A stretch of DNA of 33,198 nucleotides from assembly GCA_903851655.1 (NCBI GenBank), contig CAINOV010000210.1, forward strand, positions 1 through 33,198, in the 5' to 3' direction. The notes under the pieces were generated by a model, which worked only from the letters and a program-made list of their open reading frames with translations, made no database searches and was not told the DNA's origin. The position numbers and the translations under genes are program-made. Of the stretch, positions 17,662-26,449 are shown piece by piece. This DNA is from an uncultured Caulobacterales bacterium (GTDB taxonomy: Bacteria; Pseudomonadota; Alphaproteobacteria; Caulobacterales; Caulobacteraceae). The number at the start of each line of letters is the position of its first letter. The first letter of the stretch is position 1.

Positions 17662-18004
17662 CCGCCGTCTCCTGCCGTTTAGAATCTTCAACAACCGCGT
17701 CCAGGGCGTCGAAACGTGCGTCCCAGAGCCGGCGATGCCCCTCGATCCAGGCCGCCTCGGCCTCGAGACGGCGATGACCGAGCCGGCAGGTCCGCACGCG
17801 CCCCACCTTCTGCGTCGTGACGAGCCCCGCCTGCTCCAGGACGCCGACATGCTTCTTCATGCCCGTGAGGGTCATCTGGAACCTGTCGGCAAGATCCGTG
17901 ATCGAAGCGTCCGAACGCCTCAATCGCTCCAGGATCCCGCGCCGGGTGGCGTCGGAGAGCGCAGCGAACGTGACGTCGAGCTCAGACGGTAAATACTGAA
18001 CCAT
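17654..18004 (-). CDS. ArsR-family winged-helix transcriptional regulator
   Basis: 'LDVTFAALSDATRRGILERLRRSDASITDLADRFQMTLTGMKKHVGVLEQAGLVTTQKVGRVRTCRL'. Confidence 0.93.
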   Translation of the reverse strand: MVQYLPSELDVTFAALSDATRRGILERLRRSDASITDLADRFQMTLTGMKKHVGVLEQAGLVTTQKVGRVRTCRLGHRRLEAEAAWIEGHRRLWDARFDALDAVVEDSKRQETADD

Positions 18005-18145
18005 ATGGATCAGTGTCTACACCGGGATCGGTCCTCCCGCAAGCCGCCCTGTCTGCGCACAGGATCGATGGGGACTGCTGTGGGACAGCGCCGGCGGCGG
18101 CGCAGGGTCGGGGGCGAGACCGACCCGGCGTCCCTTGCGCCCACG

Positions 18146-18607
18146 TCAGGGTTCCCGCCGGGCCACGGCCGCATGGATCTCGTCCGTGAGCTTGGTGTTG
18201 AGCGTCAGCAGCTCATGGATCTCGTCGGTGAGCTTGTTGTTCACCTTGATCAGCCGATGCGTAGCGTCCGAGATCTGCAGCAGGGCCTCGGCGTCCTGAT
18301 AGGTCTGGGCGGCCTGCTTGTCGGACGCCTTGGCGAGGACCTGCTGGCCGACCATGATCACCGACAGCAGCACGAGTTGCAGGAAGGTCTGCGAGATCCA
18401 GGAAATGATGGCGACCGTGCCCTGCTGCAGCGCCGCCGGCAGGCTGATCAGGGCGAGCGCGGCGAAGGCGTAGGCGCACCACATCGAGCCGACGGTTCGC
18501 GTGACCCAGACCGCGAGCCTGGCGTTGAAATCCAACGGATCCGCGGCGATCCCGCGCTGTTTCTCCCGCTGCGCAATGCGCGGGTGCGGCTGGTGTTGCT
18601 CGATCAT
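18146..18607 (-). CDS. two-TM membrane protein with cytoplasmic helical tail (DUF1003 / low-affinity iron permease-like)
   Basis: FNARLAVWVTRTVGSMWCAYAFAALALISL...IISWISQTFLQLVLLSVIMVGQQVLAKASDKQAAQTYQDAEALLQISDATHRLIKVNNKLTDEIHELLTLNTKLTDEIHAAV. Confidence 0.72.
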   Translation of the reverse strand: MIEQHQPHPRIAQREKQRGIAADPLDFNARLAVWVTRTVGSMWCAYAFAALALISLPAALQQGTVAIISWISQTFLQLVLLSVIMVGQQVLAKASDKQAAQTYQDAEALLQISDATHRLIKVNNKLTDEIHELLTLNTKLTDEIHAAVARREP

Positions 18608-18797
18608 GCCCGGACCGCTCCTGACGTGTCTTTCCAGATCCCGCGCCGGGGCGCAGGGCCGGCGCTCCCGTTGCAAAGGGCGCCGGGATCAGACAGCGAT
18701 CATGGCGGAAGGCCCGCGGCATTGCGCAATGACAACTGCCGGGGACGAACGGGTCGCCGGGCGGCTGTGGGCGGACCTTCCGACGAAGGGCTCTGGG

Positions 18798-19127
18798 CTA
18801 TCTCTGCCAGTGACCCGGGATGAACCGCCAACCACGGGGTGTCTCGACCCATTCGGCGGGGATCCAGCGGCCCTCGCGGCGTTCGATCCAGTGGCCCGGC
18901 GCCCAGTGGTAGTCATCGCCGTCCCAGGCATAGTGCCCGGGATCCCAGACGAACCGTTCCCGCGGCCCGGGCGCCTCGACGATCACTTCGCGAACGGGGG
19001 GCGGCGGACGGCGCGGGACAAGCCGCTCCTCGATCACGATCCGTTCGCGGGGCGGCGGCGTCTCGGCGCAGCCGGACAGCAGGCCAGCTCCGGCCAGCGC
19101 AAGGGCAACAAGGACTTGAGGTTTCAT
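18798..19127 (-). CDS. WXXGXW-repeat (YXWGXW-like) lipoprotein
   Basis: MKPQVLVALALAGAGLLSGCAE lipobox; repeated 'FVWDPGHYAWDGDDYHWAPGHWIERREGRWIPAEWVETPRGWRFIPGHW'. Confidence 0.85.
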   Translation of the reverse strand: MKPQVLVALALAGAGLLSGCAETPPPRERIVIEERLVPRRPPPPVREVIVEAPGPRERFVWDPGHYAWDGDDYHWAPGHWIERREGRWIPAEWVETPRGWRFIPGHWQR

Positions 19128-19205
19128 GTTCGATCCTGTCGGTTAGGGAGTGGGTCGCCGGCGCGATGACCGGCGACCCGGGGGTTCGGTCAGAGGTGCG
19201 CCGCC

Positions 19206-19667
19206 TCAGAAGTCCCAGGCGCGTATGGCGGCGTCCGTCCAGCGCCCGGCCTCGTCAATATGCTTGACGGCGCGGTCGCGAAGTCCGCGGGCCTGAGGCG
19301 TATCCTCCTCACCGGAGACCTGGTTGTGGCTGTCGCGCAGCAGGTCCATCGCCTTGTGCAGGCGGCCCCGGTGGTCGCCCCAGGGGAAGTTGGCCGGCGG
19401 TTGGTCGTCAATGTCCTTGTCGTCGATGATGGCGGCCTGCTTCAACTCCTGGTAGGCGGCGCGGATTTCGTTGACGGCGCGCGCCTCCTCCGGCTTGGCG
19501 GGCGAGTCCCAGTCATCGTGCCGGGCGATGAGCCAATAGGCCTGCCGCAGGTTCGACATGGCATGGAGGTACGCCGGGTGTTGCACCCACCACTGGGCCT
19601 GAGCGGCCATCGGAAGCGCCAGAGCGATCAGAGCGCCGGCGGCGGCAATCTTCAATTTCATCTTCAT
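19206..19667 (-). CDS. hypothetical exported protein
   Basis: MKMKLKIAAAGALIALALPMAAQA signal peptide, conserved-looking helical mature part; GGAGGACC upstream of the ATG. Confidence 0.75.
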   Translation of the reverse strand: MKMKLKIAAAGALIALALPMAAQAQWWVQHPAYLHAMSNLRQAYWLIARHDDWDSPAKPEEARAVNEIRAAYQELKQAAIIDDKDIDDQPPANFPWGDHRGRLHKAMDLLRDSHNQVSGEEDTPQARGLRDRAVKHIDEAGRWTDAAIRAWDF

Positions 19668-20041
19668 GAGGTCCTCCTGCGATCGACAACGCTCGATCTC
19701 CGCCGTCGTGTCTATCCGGGGAAACATGAACCTTTTTGAAGCATAAATGTCAGATTCTATTCATTTGCCCGTCACGTTGTTTTGAACAGGCAAGCAATAC
19801 CCGCATTCCGGCAGCAACATCGTAAATTTTAGGAATAACATTTCCCCCGATAAGCGATTTAGAGACGTATTTCTGGTCGAGCTGACTTTGAATAACCTCC
19901 AGTCGGTTGAACAAACGTCTCTTGGATGGATGATCGAGGCCGGCCACCCGGAGTTGCGGGCCTTGCGCCTGTCGATGCGCCCCTCGACCTCGACCCCAGG
20001 GACGACGCCCGAAGGACGCGACCCGCGCCGTCGGGTCTTCC

Positions 20042-20061
20042 ACCGACCGGTAGCGGTCGGT
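20042..20061. repeat. inverted repeat / hairpin with 4-nt loop
   Basis: ACCGACCG-GTAG-CGGTCGGT, 8-bp perfect stem in non-coding sequence. Confidence 0.5.
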
Positions 20062-20250
20062 CGTGATCTCATGTTATCCGGACCTGACGGTGTCGAGGGG
20101 ACCCCATGGACACTCTCGAGTGGCGGAGGCGTTTTCCCTGGCGCCTCGCCCGGGTCGGAATCATCGGACAGCTTGTCGGCGGCGGCGTGCCCGTGAAGCA
20201 AGGCGCCGCGCCCTGAGGCGTCGACGCCCCGACGGCCGCGGACAGGGGGC

Positions 20251-20326
20251 TGGTGCCGGTTGCAGGGATCGAACCCGCGACATCCAGTTTACAAAACTGG
20301 CGCTCTACCAACTGAGCTAAACCGGC
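20251..20326 (-). tRNA. tRNA-Thr (anticodon TGT)
   Basis: Reverse complement GCCGGTTTAGCTCAGTTGGTAGAGCGCCAGTTTTGTAAACTGGATGTCGCGGGTTCGATCCCTGCAACCGGCACCA folds as a cloverleaf: acceptor GCCGGTT/AACCGGC, anticodon loop TTTGTAA, T arm GCGGGTTCGATCCCTGC, encoded CCA. Confidence 0.97.
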
Positions 20327-20419
20327 GCTTCGAGCGACCCTATAGCAATCCCCGCGTCGCCTGACAAAGCCCAACCTGCGTGTGGGGACCGCCCGTTGCG
20401 ACCCTCCTCCCGCCCCCCG

Positions 20420-21424
20420 TCAGATCTCGAGGCAGATCTTTCCGAAATGGGTCTGGGAGGCCTGGTGCATGAAGGCCTGAGCGATCTCGTCGAGGGGAAA
20501 GACCCGGTCGATCACCGGTTGCAGGCCATTGGCGTCGATGGCGGCGATCATGTCCTCCTGCGCGTCGTGGGAGCCGACCGTGATGCCCTTGATCGCCACG
20601 TTCTTGGTCATGGCCAGCGCCGTGGGCACCTCGCCGGACACGCCGGTCAGGACGCCGATGAGCGAGATATGCCCGCCGATCCGCGACGCGTGGATCGACT
20701 GGGTCAGGGTGCCCGGTCCGCCGATCTCCACCACCAGATCCACGCCCCGGCCGCCGGTCAGCGCCGCGGCCGCCTGGCCCCATTCGGGCGTGGAGCGATA
20801 ATTGATCAGGTGGTCGGCGCCCAGCGCCTTCAGCCGCTCCAGCTTTTCGTCAGACGAGGAGGTGGCGATCACCATGGCCCCGGCGGCCTTTGCGAACTGG
20901 ACGGCGAAGATCGACACCCCGCCCGTGCCCTGGGTCAGCACGATGTCGCCGGGCTGGATCCGGGCCTCCACCATCAGCGCGCGCCAGGCGGTCAGGGCGG
21001 CGCACGGCAGGGTCGCCGCCTGCTGGTGGCTCCATCCCGCCGGCAAACGCGTGAAGGCCTCGGCGGGCATGGCCACATACTCGGCCGCGAATCCGTCCGC
21101 ATGGTCGCCCGGCACGCCGGACAGGCGCGAAAGGCTGGGCGGTCCGCCGACCCAGCCGGGAAAGAAGGTGGAAAGCACCCGGTCCCCGGCCTTGAACCGG
21201 GTCACGCCCGCCCCGACGGCGACCACGTCTCCCGATCCATCCGACATCGGAATGCGGCCGTCCGGCGTCCGGATCATCCCCGCGACCACGGCGAAGTCAT
21301 GAAAATTCAGGGAGCTGGCGCGAACCCTCACCAGCACCTCCCCCGGTCCGGCGTGAGGCTCGGCGCGGGTGTCGATGACGAGCTTGTCCAGCCCGCCGGG
21401 CGACTTCAGTGCGGCGACCTTCAT
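20420..21424 (-). CDS. zinc-type alcohol dehydrogenase / NADPH:quinone oxidoreductase-like (MDR superfamily)
   Basis: 'GEVLVRVRASSLNFHDFAVVAG', 'IPMSDGSGDVVAVGAGVTRFKAGDRV', 'VLTQGTGGVSIFAVQFAKAAGAMVIATSSSDEKLERLKALGADHLINY'. Confidence 0.92.
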   Translation of the reverse strand: MKVAALKSPGGLDKLVIDTRAEPHAGPGEVLVRVRASSLNFHDFAVVAGMIRTPDGRIPMSDGSGDVVAVGAGVTRFKAGDRVLSTFFPGWVGGPPSLSRLSGVPGDHADGFAAEYVAMPAEAFTRLPAGWSHQQAATLPCAALTAWRALMVEARIQPGDIVLTQGTGGVSIFAVQFAKAAGAMVIATSSSDEKLERLKALGADHLINYRSTPEWGQAAAALTGGRGVDLVVEIGGPGTLTQSIHASRIGGHISLIGVLTGVSGEVPTALAMTKNVAIKGITVGSHDAQEDMIAAIDANGLQPVIDRVFPLDEIAQAFMHQASQTHFGKICLEI

Positions 21425-21535
21425 GATGTCCGTCTCCTCCGGCCGATTTTCTGGGTCGCGTCCACGCCGGACGTCGCCCGTTTGGCTGAAGGGACTAAAT
21501 CGGACTGCGGCGCCCCAGGCAACGGCGCCGTTGCG

Positions 21536-22660
21536 TCAGGCGGCGGCGGACATGTCGTCGTTGAACACCAGTCCGGATTCGAAGTCATAGAAGATGTCGC
21601 AAAGCTCTTCCGGCGTGATCATGGCCAGCCGGTCCTGGGGGAACCGGAACCGCCAGAAGCTGACGATGTGATCGATCCCGGCCAGTCGCTCGCCCAGTTC
21701 GCGGAACATGTTGGGGGCCGACAGCAGGAACCCGCGAAACGGTCCGGCGCGACCGTGGGTGGTCAGCTCGGAATAGGCGTCGTCATAGATGTCGAGGGTC
21801 GAGCGGACCCGTTGGCAGGCCAGTCCCACGCGGCGGCGGACCTGCCCCCGCGTCGCCTCGATCTGGCTGCGGGTCTCGCTGTCCCCGGCGGTCCGCGGTT
21901 TCACCGTGTTGATTTCCTGGATCACCTGTCGCAGGCGGGGCATGAGCTCCGACAGCTGCCACTTGTAATAAAGGAACGCCTTCCAGCAGAAGATCCCCTC
22001 GTCGAACTGCCGGGGATCCAGCTGCAGCACGTCCCGCAGCGGATCGAGGTCACTGTCGATCTCGCTGGAGAGGATCTTGTTCACCAGGCGGCTGGCGTAG
22101 ACTGTCATGGCGGCATCATTGCCGCAGGACATGTTGACCAGGGGCGTGATCTCCTTCTGGACGAACGAGAACATGCGGTTGACGTCGGCTTCCGTCACTT
22201 CGAAGTAGCAACGCGCGGGCTCGAGCCCCGCCCGGCGGAGTTGCTCGCGCAGCAGAAACGGATCCAGGGACGGGATCGAGTCAATCATCTGCAACATGCG
22301 CACGTCGCTGGAATTGGGCTCGTAGGGTATGCCCAGCGCGCTCTCCATCAGATCCGCAAAGCGGCTCTGGCCGATGAACATGTAGCGCGCGCCCATGCGC
22401 AGATCCGTGTGATCGATGGGGATCAGGACCTTGGTCGCCGAACTGCGCGGACTGTCGAACATGTCGTATTCGTTGGCGCGCAGCCGGTGCTTGACGATCA
22501 GGCAACGGTTCAGCACCGGATTCTGGAAAAAGGGCGCCGACCGGTATTCGGATGTATCGCCGAACTTGCGGAACACCATCAGGAGATTGAGGACCCGCGC
22601 CGTGGAAGCGTTCATGTGCAGCCGTTGCAGGCTACGGACGCTTCGATCGTTCGACGACAT
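21536..22660 (-). CDS. conserved-looking hypothetical protein (no recognised domain)
   Basis: Long 374-aa ORF with protein-like composition: MSSNDRSVRSLQRLHMNASTARVLNLLMVFRKFGDTSEYRSAPFFQNPVLNRCLIVKHRLRANEYDMFDS... No family assigned by eye. Confidence 0.8.
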   Translation of the reverse strand: MSSNDRSVRSLQRLHMNASTARVLNLLMVFRKFGDTSEYRSAPFFQNPVLNRCLIVKHRLRANEYDMFDSPRSSATKVLIPIDHTDLRMGARYMFIGQSRFADLMESALGIPYEPNSSDVRMLQMIDSIPSLDPFLLREQLRRAGLEPARCYFEVTEADVNRMFSFVQKEITPLVNMSCGNDAAMTVYASRLVNKILSSEIDSDLDPLRDVLQLDPRQFDEGIFCWKAFLYYKWQLSELMPRLRQVIQEINTVKPRTAGDSETRSQIEATRGQVRRRVGLACQRVRSTLDIYDDAYSELTTHGRAGPFRGFLLSAPNMFRELGERLAGIDHIVSFWRFRFPQDRLAMITPEELCDIFYDFESGLVFNDDMSAAA

Positions 22661-22755
22661 GGCGAGACCCTGAACGGCAAGGCCGGGCACGGCCCTTCAC
22701 CCCCCTCATCCTAGATCGCGGGCGGCTTACAAATGCCTAATATGTCTAGGGAAAA

Positions 22756-22899
22756 TCAGAAAAACTCGCCCCAGAACTGCGGCGCGCCCTGGAGAAACAT
22801 CGCGCAGAGACCGGACGCGACCACAAGCCCGACGACAATCTTCGGCGACAGACGCCGACGGCGGCGGATATGGGAGCCGCTCGACAGGAAGTTCGGCAT
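22756..22899 (-). CDS. small single-TM protein
   Basis: MPNFLSSGSHIRRRRRLSPKIVVGLVVASGLCAMFLQGAPQFWGEFF: basic segment then one hydrophobic helix. An alternative start at 22944 exists. Confidence 0.5.
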   Translation of the reverse strand: MPNFLSSGSHIRRRRRLSPKIVVGLVVASGLCAMFLQGAPQFWGEFF

Positions 22900-23054
22900 G
22901 GCGTCTCGATGACTGACGATATTGTGACCGTTGATCGACCGCATTCCAGCCTCATCAATTTTATTTGACCGCCCCCGACCAGCTAAGAACCTCTACGTGT
23001 ATTATAAGTTAATTTGAAGACTCTCAATTATGACCATTTGCAGGCTAATTGTGG

Positions 23055-24446
23055 TCAACATTCGATAACGTTGACTGCCAATCCGCCCATGGAGGTCTCC
23101 TTATACTGATCCTTCATGTCCTCCCCCGTGCGCTTCATGGTGGCGATGACCTTGTCGAGGCTGACGAAATGCTCGCCGTCGCCGACCAGGGCGAGGCGCG
23201 CGGCGTCGATGGCCTTGATGGCGCCCATGGCGTTGCGCTCGATGCACGGGATCTGGACCAGTCCGCCGATCGGGTCGCAGGTCAGACCCAGATTGTGCTC
23301 CATGGCGATCTCGGCGGCGTTCTCGATCTGGGCGTTGCTGGCGCCCATGGCCGCAGCAAACCCCGCCGCCGCCATGGAGCAGGCCACCCCGACCTCCCCC
23401 TGGCATCCGACCTCTGCGCCGGATATGGACGCGTTCCGCTTGTAGAGCGCGCCCACGGCGCCGGCGGTCAGCAGGAAGCGGCGCCGCGCCTCCGGGCCGC
23501 CCCGGTGGAAGCGGTCGAAGTAGCGCAGCACCGCCGGCACGATCCCCGCCGCGCCATTGGTGGGCGCGGTGACCACCCGGCCGCCGGCCGCGTTCTCCTC
23601 GTTGACCGCCAGCGCCCAGAGATTGATCCAGTCCATGGCGATCAGCGGGTCGGAGATGTGCTGTTCGGCCCGGGACTTCAGGTCCTCATAGATGCCCCGC
23701 GCCCGCCGTCGCACGTTCAGTCCGCCGGGAAGCACGCCGCTCTGCCGGATGCCCCGCTCGATGCAGCCGTCCATCGCCTCGAAGATCAGGTCGAGACCGG
23801 CCTCGACCTCCGCCGCCGGGCGCAGCGCCGCCTCATTGGCCATCATCAGGTCGGCGATGGTCAGACCGGCGGCGTCCGCCATGGCCAGCAGCTCGGCGGC
23901 GGACGTGAACGGGTAAGGGACCACCGCCGCGTCACCCTCCGGCGCGTTGGCCTCCATCTGCCGGTCATCGGCGACGAAGCCCCCGCCGAGGGAATAGAAG
24001 ATCCGCTCCACCAGCCCGTCGCCGTCGCCCACGGTCACGCGGAACCGCAGGGCGTTGGGGTGGCGCGGCAGCCGGGTCATTCCCTCCCACAACAGGTCCG
24101 TGGCCTCGTCGAAGGCCGTGACCGGGCCCACATGTCCGCCGGCCGCGCCCAGGGGCAAGCGCCCGGTCGCGCGCAGGTCCGCCAGGGCTGCATCGGCGAT
24201 GTCGGCGTCCAGCGTCGCCGGCAGAAACCCCAGCAGGCCCAGCAGCACCGCCCGGTCCGTGGCGTGCCCCCGGCCGGTCAGGGCGAGGGAGCCATAGAGC
24301 GTGACCTCCACCCGCGAGACCCGCGCCAGCTGTTCCGCCTCGGCCAGTTCCGCCAGCAGGCGCCCGGCTGCGGTCATGGGCCCCATGGTGTGCGAACTTG
24401 ACGGTCCGACGCCCAGCTTGAACAGGTCGAAGACACTGGTGGTCAT
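23055..24446 (-). CDS. sdaA: L-serine ammonia-lyase (iron-sulfur dependent)
   Basis: [34 protein letters not shown]..., '[21 protein letters not shown]', '[31 protein letters not shown]', '[21 protein letters not shown]'. Confidence 0.97.
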   Translation of the reverse strand: MTTSVFDLFKLGVGPSSSHTMGPMTAAGRLLAELAEAEQLARVSRVEVTLYGSLALTGRGHATDRAVLLGLLGFLPATLDADIADAALADLRATGRLPLGAAGGHVGPVTAFDEATDLLWEGMTRLPRHPNALRFRVTVGDGDGLVERIFYSLGGGFVADDRQMEANAPEGDAAVVPYPFTSAAELLAMADAAGLTIADLMMANEAALRPAAEVEAGLDLIFEAMDGCIERGIRQSGVLPGGLNVRRRARGIYEDLKSRAEQHISDPLIAMDWINLWALAVNEENAAGGRVVTAPTNGAAGIVPAVLRYFDRFHRGGPEARRRFLLTAGAVGALYKRNASISGAEVGCQGEVGVACSMAAAGFAAAMGASNAQIENAAEIAMEHNLGLTCDPIGGLVQIPCIERNAMGAIKAIDAARLALVGDGEHFVSLDKVIATMKRTGEDMKDQYKETSMGGLAVNVIEC

Positions 24447-24509
24447 GGACACTCCTCGCCGCACAGGGCGGTCGCTCGCAGGGACAAGGCTTAGCTGGAG
24501 ATTCCACAA

Positions 24510-24527
24510 ATTCCAATATACAGGAAT
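24510..24527. promoter_or_regulatory. candidate operator ATTCC-N8-GGAAT between divergent sdaA and XRE-cupin gene
   Basis: ATTCCAATATACAGGAAT; an extra ATTCC half-site lies 9 bp upstream (ATTCCACAAATTCC). Confidence 0.45.
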
Positions 24528-24565
24528 ATTCAGCCCGACGCGTTCCGCCGCCAGGACCCTTGCGC

Positions 24566-25132
24566 ATGACCGACGAAGCGCCCCTCCTCGGGCCCCACAT
24601 CCAGCAGCTGCGCAAGCGTCGGCGCCTGACCCTCGAGCAACTGGCCTCGCTCAGCGGCGTTTCGCGCTCGATGCTGAGCCAGATCGAACGCAGCCAGGCC
24701 AATCCCACCTTCGCCACCCTCTGGAACCTGACCAAGGCGCTGAGCGTGGACATCAGCGAACTGGTGGGCGGGCGGGCCAATACGCCCCCCGCCGCCCCGG
24801 CGATCGATGTGGTCGGCGGTCACTTCGTCCCGGAAATCCGGTCGGAAGACGGCTTGTGCACCCTGCGGATCCTCAGCCCGGCCCAGTCGGTGGGACGCAC
24901 GGAATGGTATGAAATCCTGCTGGAGCCAAATGGCGCCCTGGTGTCGGCCCCGCACGCCGCCGGGGCGATGGAGCATGTCACCGTGATCGAGGGCGAGCTC
25001 GAGGTCGTCTCGGGCGCCACCGTCGCCCGGGCGCCGGCCCACGGCGTCGCCCGCTATCCGGCGGACGTGCCCCACGCCCTGCGCAACCTCTCCCCGGGCC
25101 GCACCCGGGCGTTTCTCGTCGTCGCCAACTGA
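24566..25132 (+). CDS. XRE-family transcriptional regulator with C-terminal cupin domain
   Basis: HTH 'IQQLRKRRRLTLEQLASLSGVSRSMLSQIERSQANPTFATLWNLTKALSVDISELV'; cupin-like 'AGAMEHVTVIEGELEVVSGATVARAPAHGVARYPADVPHALRN'. Confidence 0.93.
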   Translation: MTDEAPLLGPHIQQLRKRRRLTLEQLASLSGVSRSMLSQIERSQANPTFATLWNLTKALSVDISELVGGRANTPPAAPAIDVVGGHFVPEIRSEDGLCTLRILSPAQSVGRTEWYEILLEPNGALVSAPHAAGAMEHVTVIEGELEVVSGATVARAPAHGVARYPADVPHALRNLSPGRTRAFLVVAN

Positions 25133-25168
25133 TCGGAGCGCCGCCTTCGGTGCGGCGATGGGCGGAAA

Positions 25169-25208
25169 ATTCCTAGATATCGGACGCCTGATCCGCTATA
25201 TTGGATTA
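25169..25208. promoter_or_regulatory. candidate operator upstream of kbl
   Basis: ATTCCTAGATATCGGA (ATTCC-N8-GGA) and TATATTGGATT match motifs in the sdaA/XRE intergenic region. Confidence 0.35.
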
Positions 25209-25234
25209 TCCCGTTCGAGCCCGGATGATCCGCG

Positions 25235-26449
25235 ATGCCCAGCCAGTTCTATTCCGATGTCGCCACCCAGCTGCGGGACATCGACGACCAGGGCCTGACC
25301 AAGCCCGAGCGGGTGATCCTGTCCCGCCAGGGGGCGGAGATCACGGTGCGCGCCGGGGACGGCCGCGCGGTCCCGGCCCTGAACTTCTGCGCCAACAACT
25401 ATCTGGGCCTGGCCGGCGACCCCAGGATCTCCGAGGCGGCGGAGCGGGCGAGCCGCGACTGGGGCGCGGGCCTGGCGTCGGTCCGGTTCATCTGCGGCAC
25501 GCAAGGGATCCACAAGACGCTGGAACAGGCCACCGCCGAGTGGCTGGGCTACGAGGACGCGATCCTGTTCGCCGCCTGCTTCGACGCCAACGGCGCCGTG
25601 TTCGAGCCCCTGTTCGGCGAAGGCGACGCCATCGTGTCCGACGCCCTGAACCACGCCTCGATCATCGACGGGGTGCGGCTGTCCAAGGCCCGCCGGTATC
25701 GCTACGCCGCCAATGACATGGCCGAGCTGGAGGCCCAGCTGACCGCCGCCCGGGCCGAGGGCGCCCGCAACATCATCATCGCCACCGACGGCGTCTTTTC
25801 CATGGACGGCCACATCGCCAACCTGCCGGAGCTGACCCGACTGGCCGACCGGTTCGAAGCCCTGGTCATGGTCGACGACTGCCACGCCACCGGCCATATC
25901 GGCCCCGGCGGCCGCGGGACCGGCGCCTACCATGGCGTGGAGGGTCGGATCGACATCCTCACCGGCACCTATGGCAAGACCCTCGGCGGCGCCATGGGCG
26001 GCTTCATCGCCGCTCGCCGGGAGGTGATCGACCTGCTGCGCCAGCGCGCCCGCCCCTACCTGTTCTCCAACGCCCTGGCCCCGTCCGTCTGCGGCGCAGC
26101 CCTGGCCGCCATCGAGATCGCCCGGTCCGCGGAAGGCGACGCCCTGCGCCGGCGGCTGACGGACAACGCCGCGCGCTTCCGCACCGGCATGGCCGCCGCC
26201 GGGTTCGAGCTGAAGCCCGGCGAGACGCCGATCGTGCCGGTCATGCTGGGCGATGCGCGCCTCGCCCAGTCCATGGCGGCGCAGCTGCTGGACGAAGGGG
26301 TCTATGTCACCGGCTTCTCCTTCCCCGTCGTGCCCCGCGGGCAGGCGCGGATCCGGACCCAGCTGTCGGCGGCGCATACGCCGGACCAGATCGACCGGAC
26401 CATCGCCGCCTTCCAGCGGGTCCGCAGCCAGTTGGGAGACAAGGCATGA
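25235..26449 (+). CDS. kbl: glycine C-acetyltransferase (2-amino-3-ketobutyrate CoA ligase)
   Basis: '[17 protein letters not shown]', '[30 protein letters not shown]', '[46 protein letters not shown]'. Confidence 0.97.
   Translation: MPSQFYSDVATQLRDIDDQGLTKPERVILSRQGAEITVRAGDGRAVPALNFCANNYLGLAGDPRISEAAERASRDWGAGLASVRFICGTQGIHKTLEQATAEWLGYEDAILFAACFDANGAVFEPLFGEGDAIVSDALNHASIIDGVRLSKARRYRYAANDMAELEAQLTAARAEGARNIIIATDGVFSMDGHIANLPELTRLADRFEALVMVDDCHATGHIGPGGRGTGAYHGVEGRIDILTGTYGKTLGGAMGGFIAARREVIDLLRQRARPYLFSNALAPSVCGAALAAIEIARSAEGDALRRRLTDNAARFRTGMAAAGFELKPGETPIVPVMLGDARLAQSMAAQLLDEGVYVTGFSFPVVPRGQARIRTQLSAAHTPDQIDRTIAAFQRVRSQLGDKA

Noticed and set aside
19888-20196. 102-aa plus-strand ORF near tRNA-Thr
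   Set aside because: TTG start without a Shine-Dalgarno, and the sequence degenerates to Arg/Ser/Pro-rich text. Not supportable as a gene.
20396-22714. 772-aa plus-strand ORF
   Set aside because: Antisense shadow of the clear ADH and hypothetical CDSs on the minus strand. Low-complexity Gly/Arg/His/Asp/Gln composition typical of spurious frames in high-GC DNA.
22980-23054. CtrA-type TTAA-N7-TTAA box in the AT-rich gap downstream of sdaA
   Set aside because: Only single TTAA-like half-sites with wrong spacing; also at a gene 3' side.
23049-24401. 450-aa plus-strand ORF
   Set aside because: Antisense to sdaA.
24480-25234. Glycine or other riboswitch upstream of kbl or sdaA
   Set aside because: Leader regions are short and I could not recognise glycine-riboswitch core motifs.
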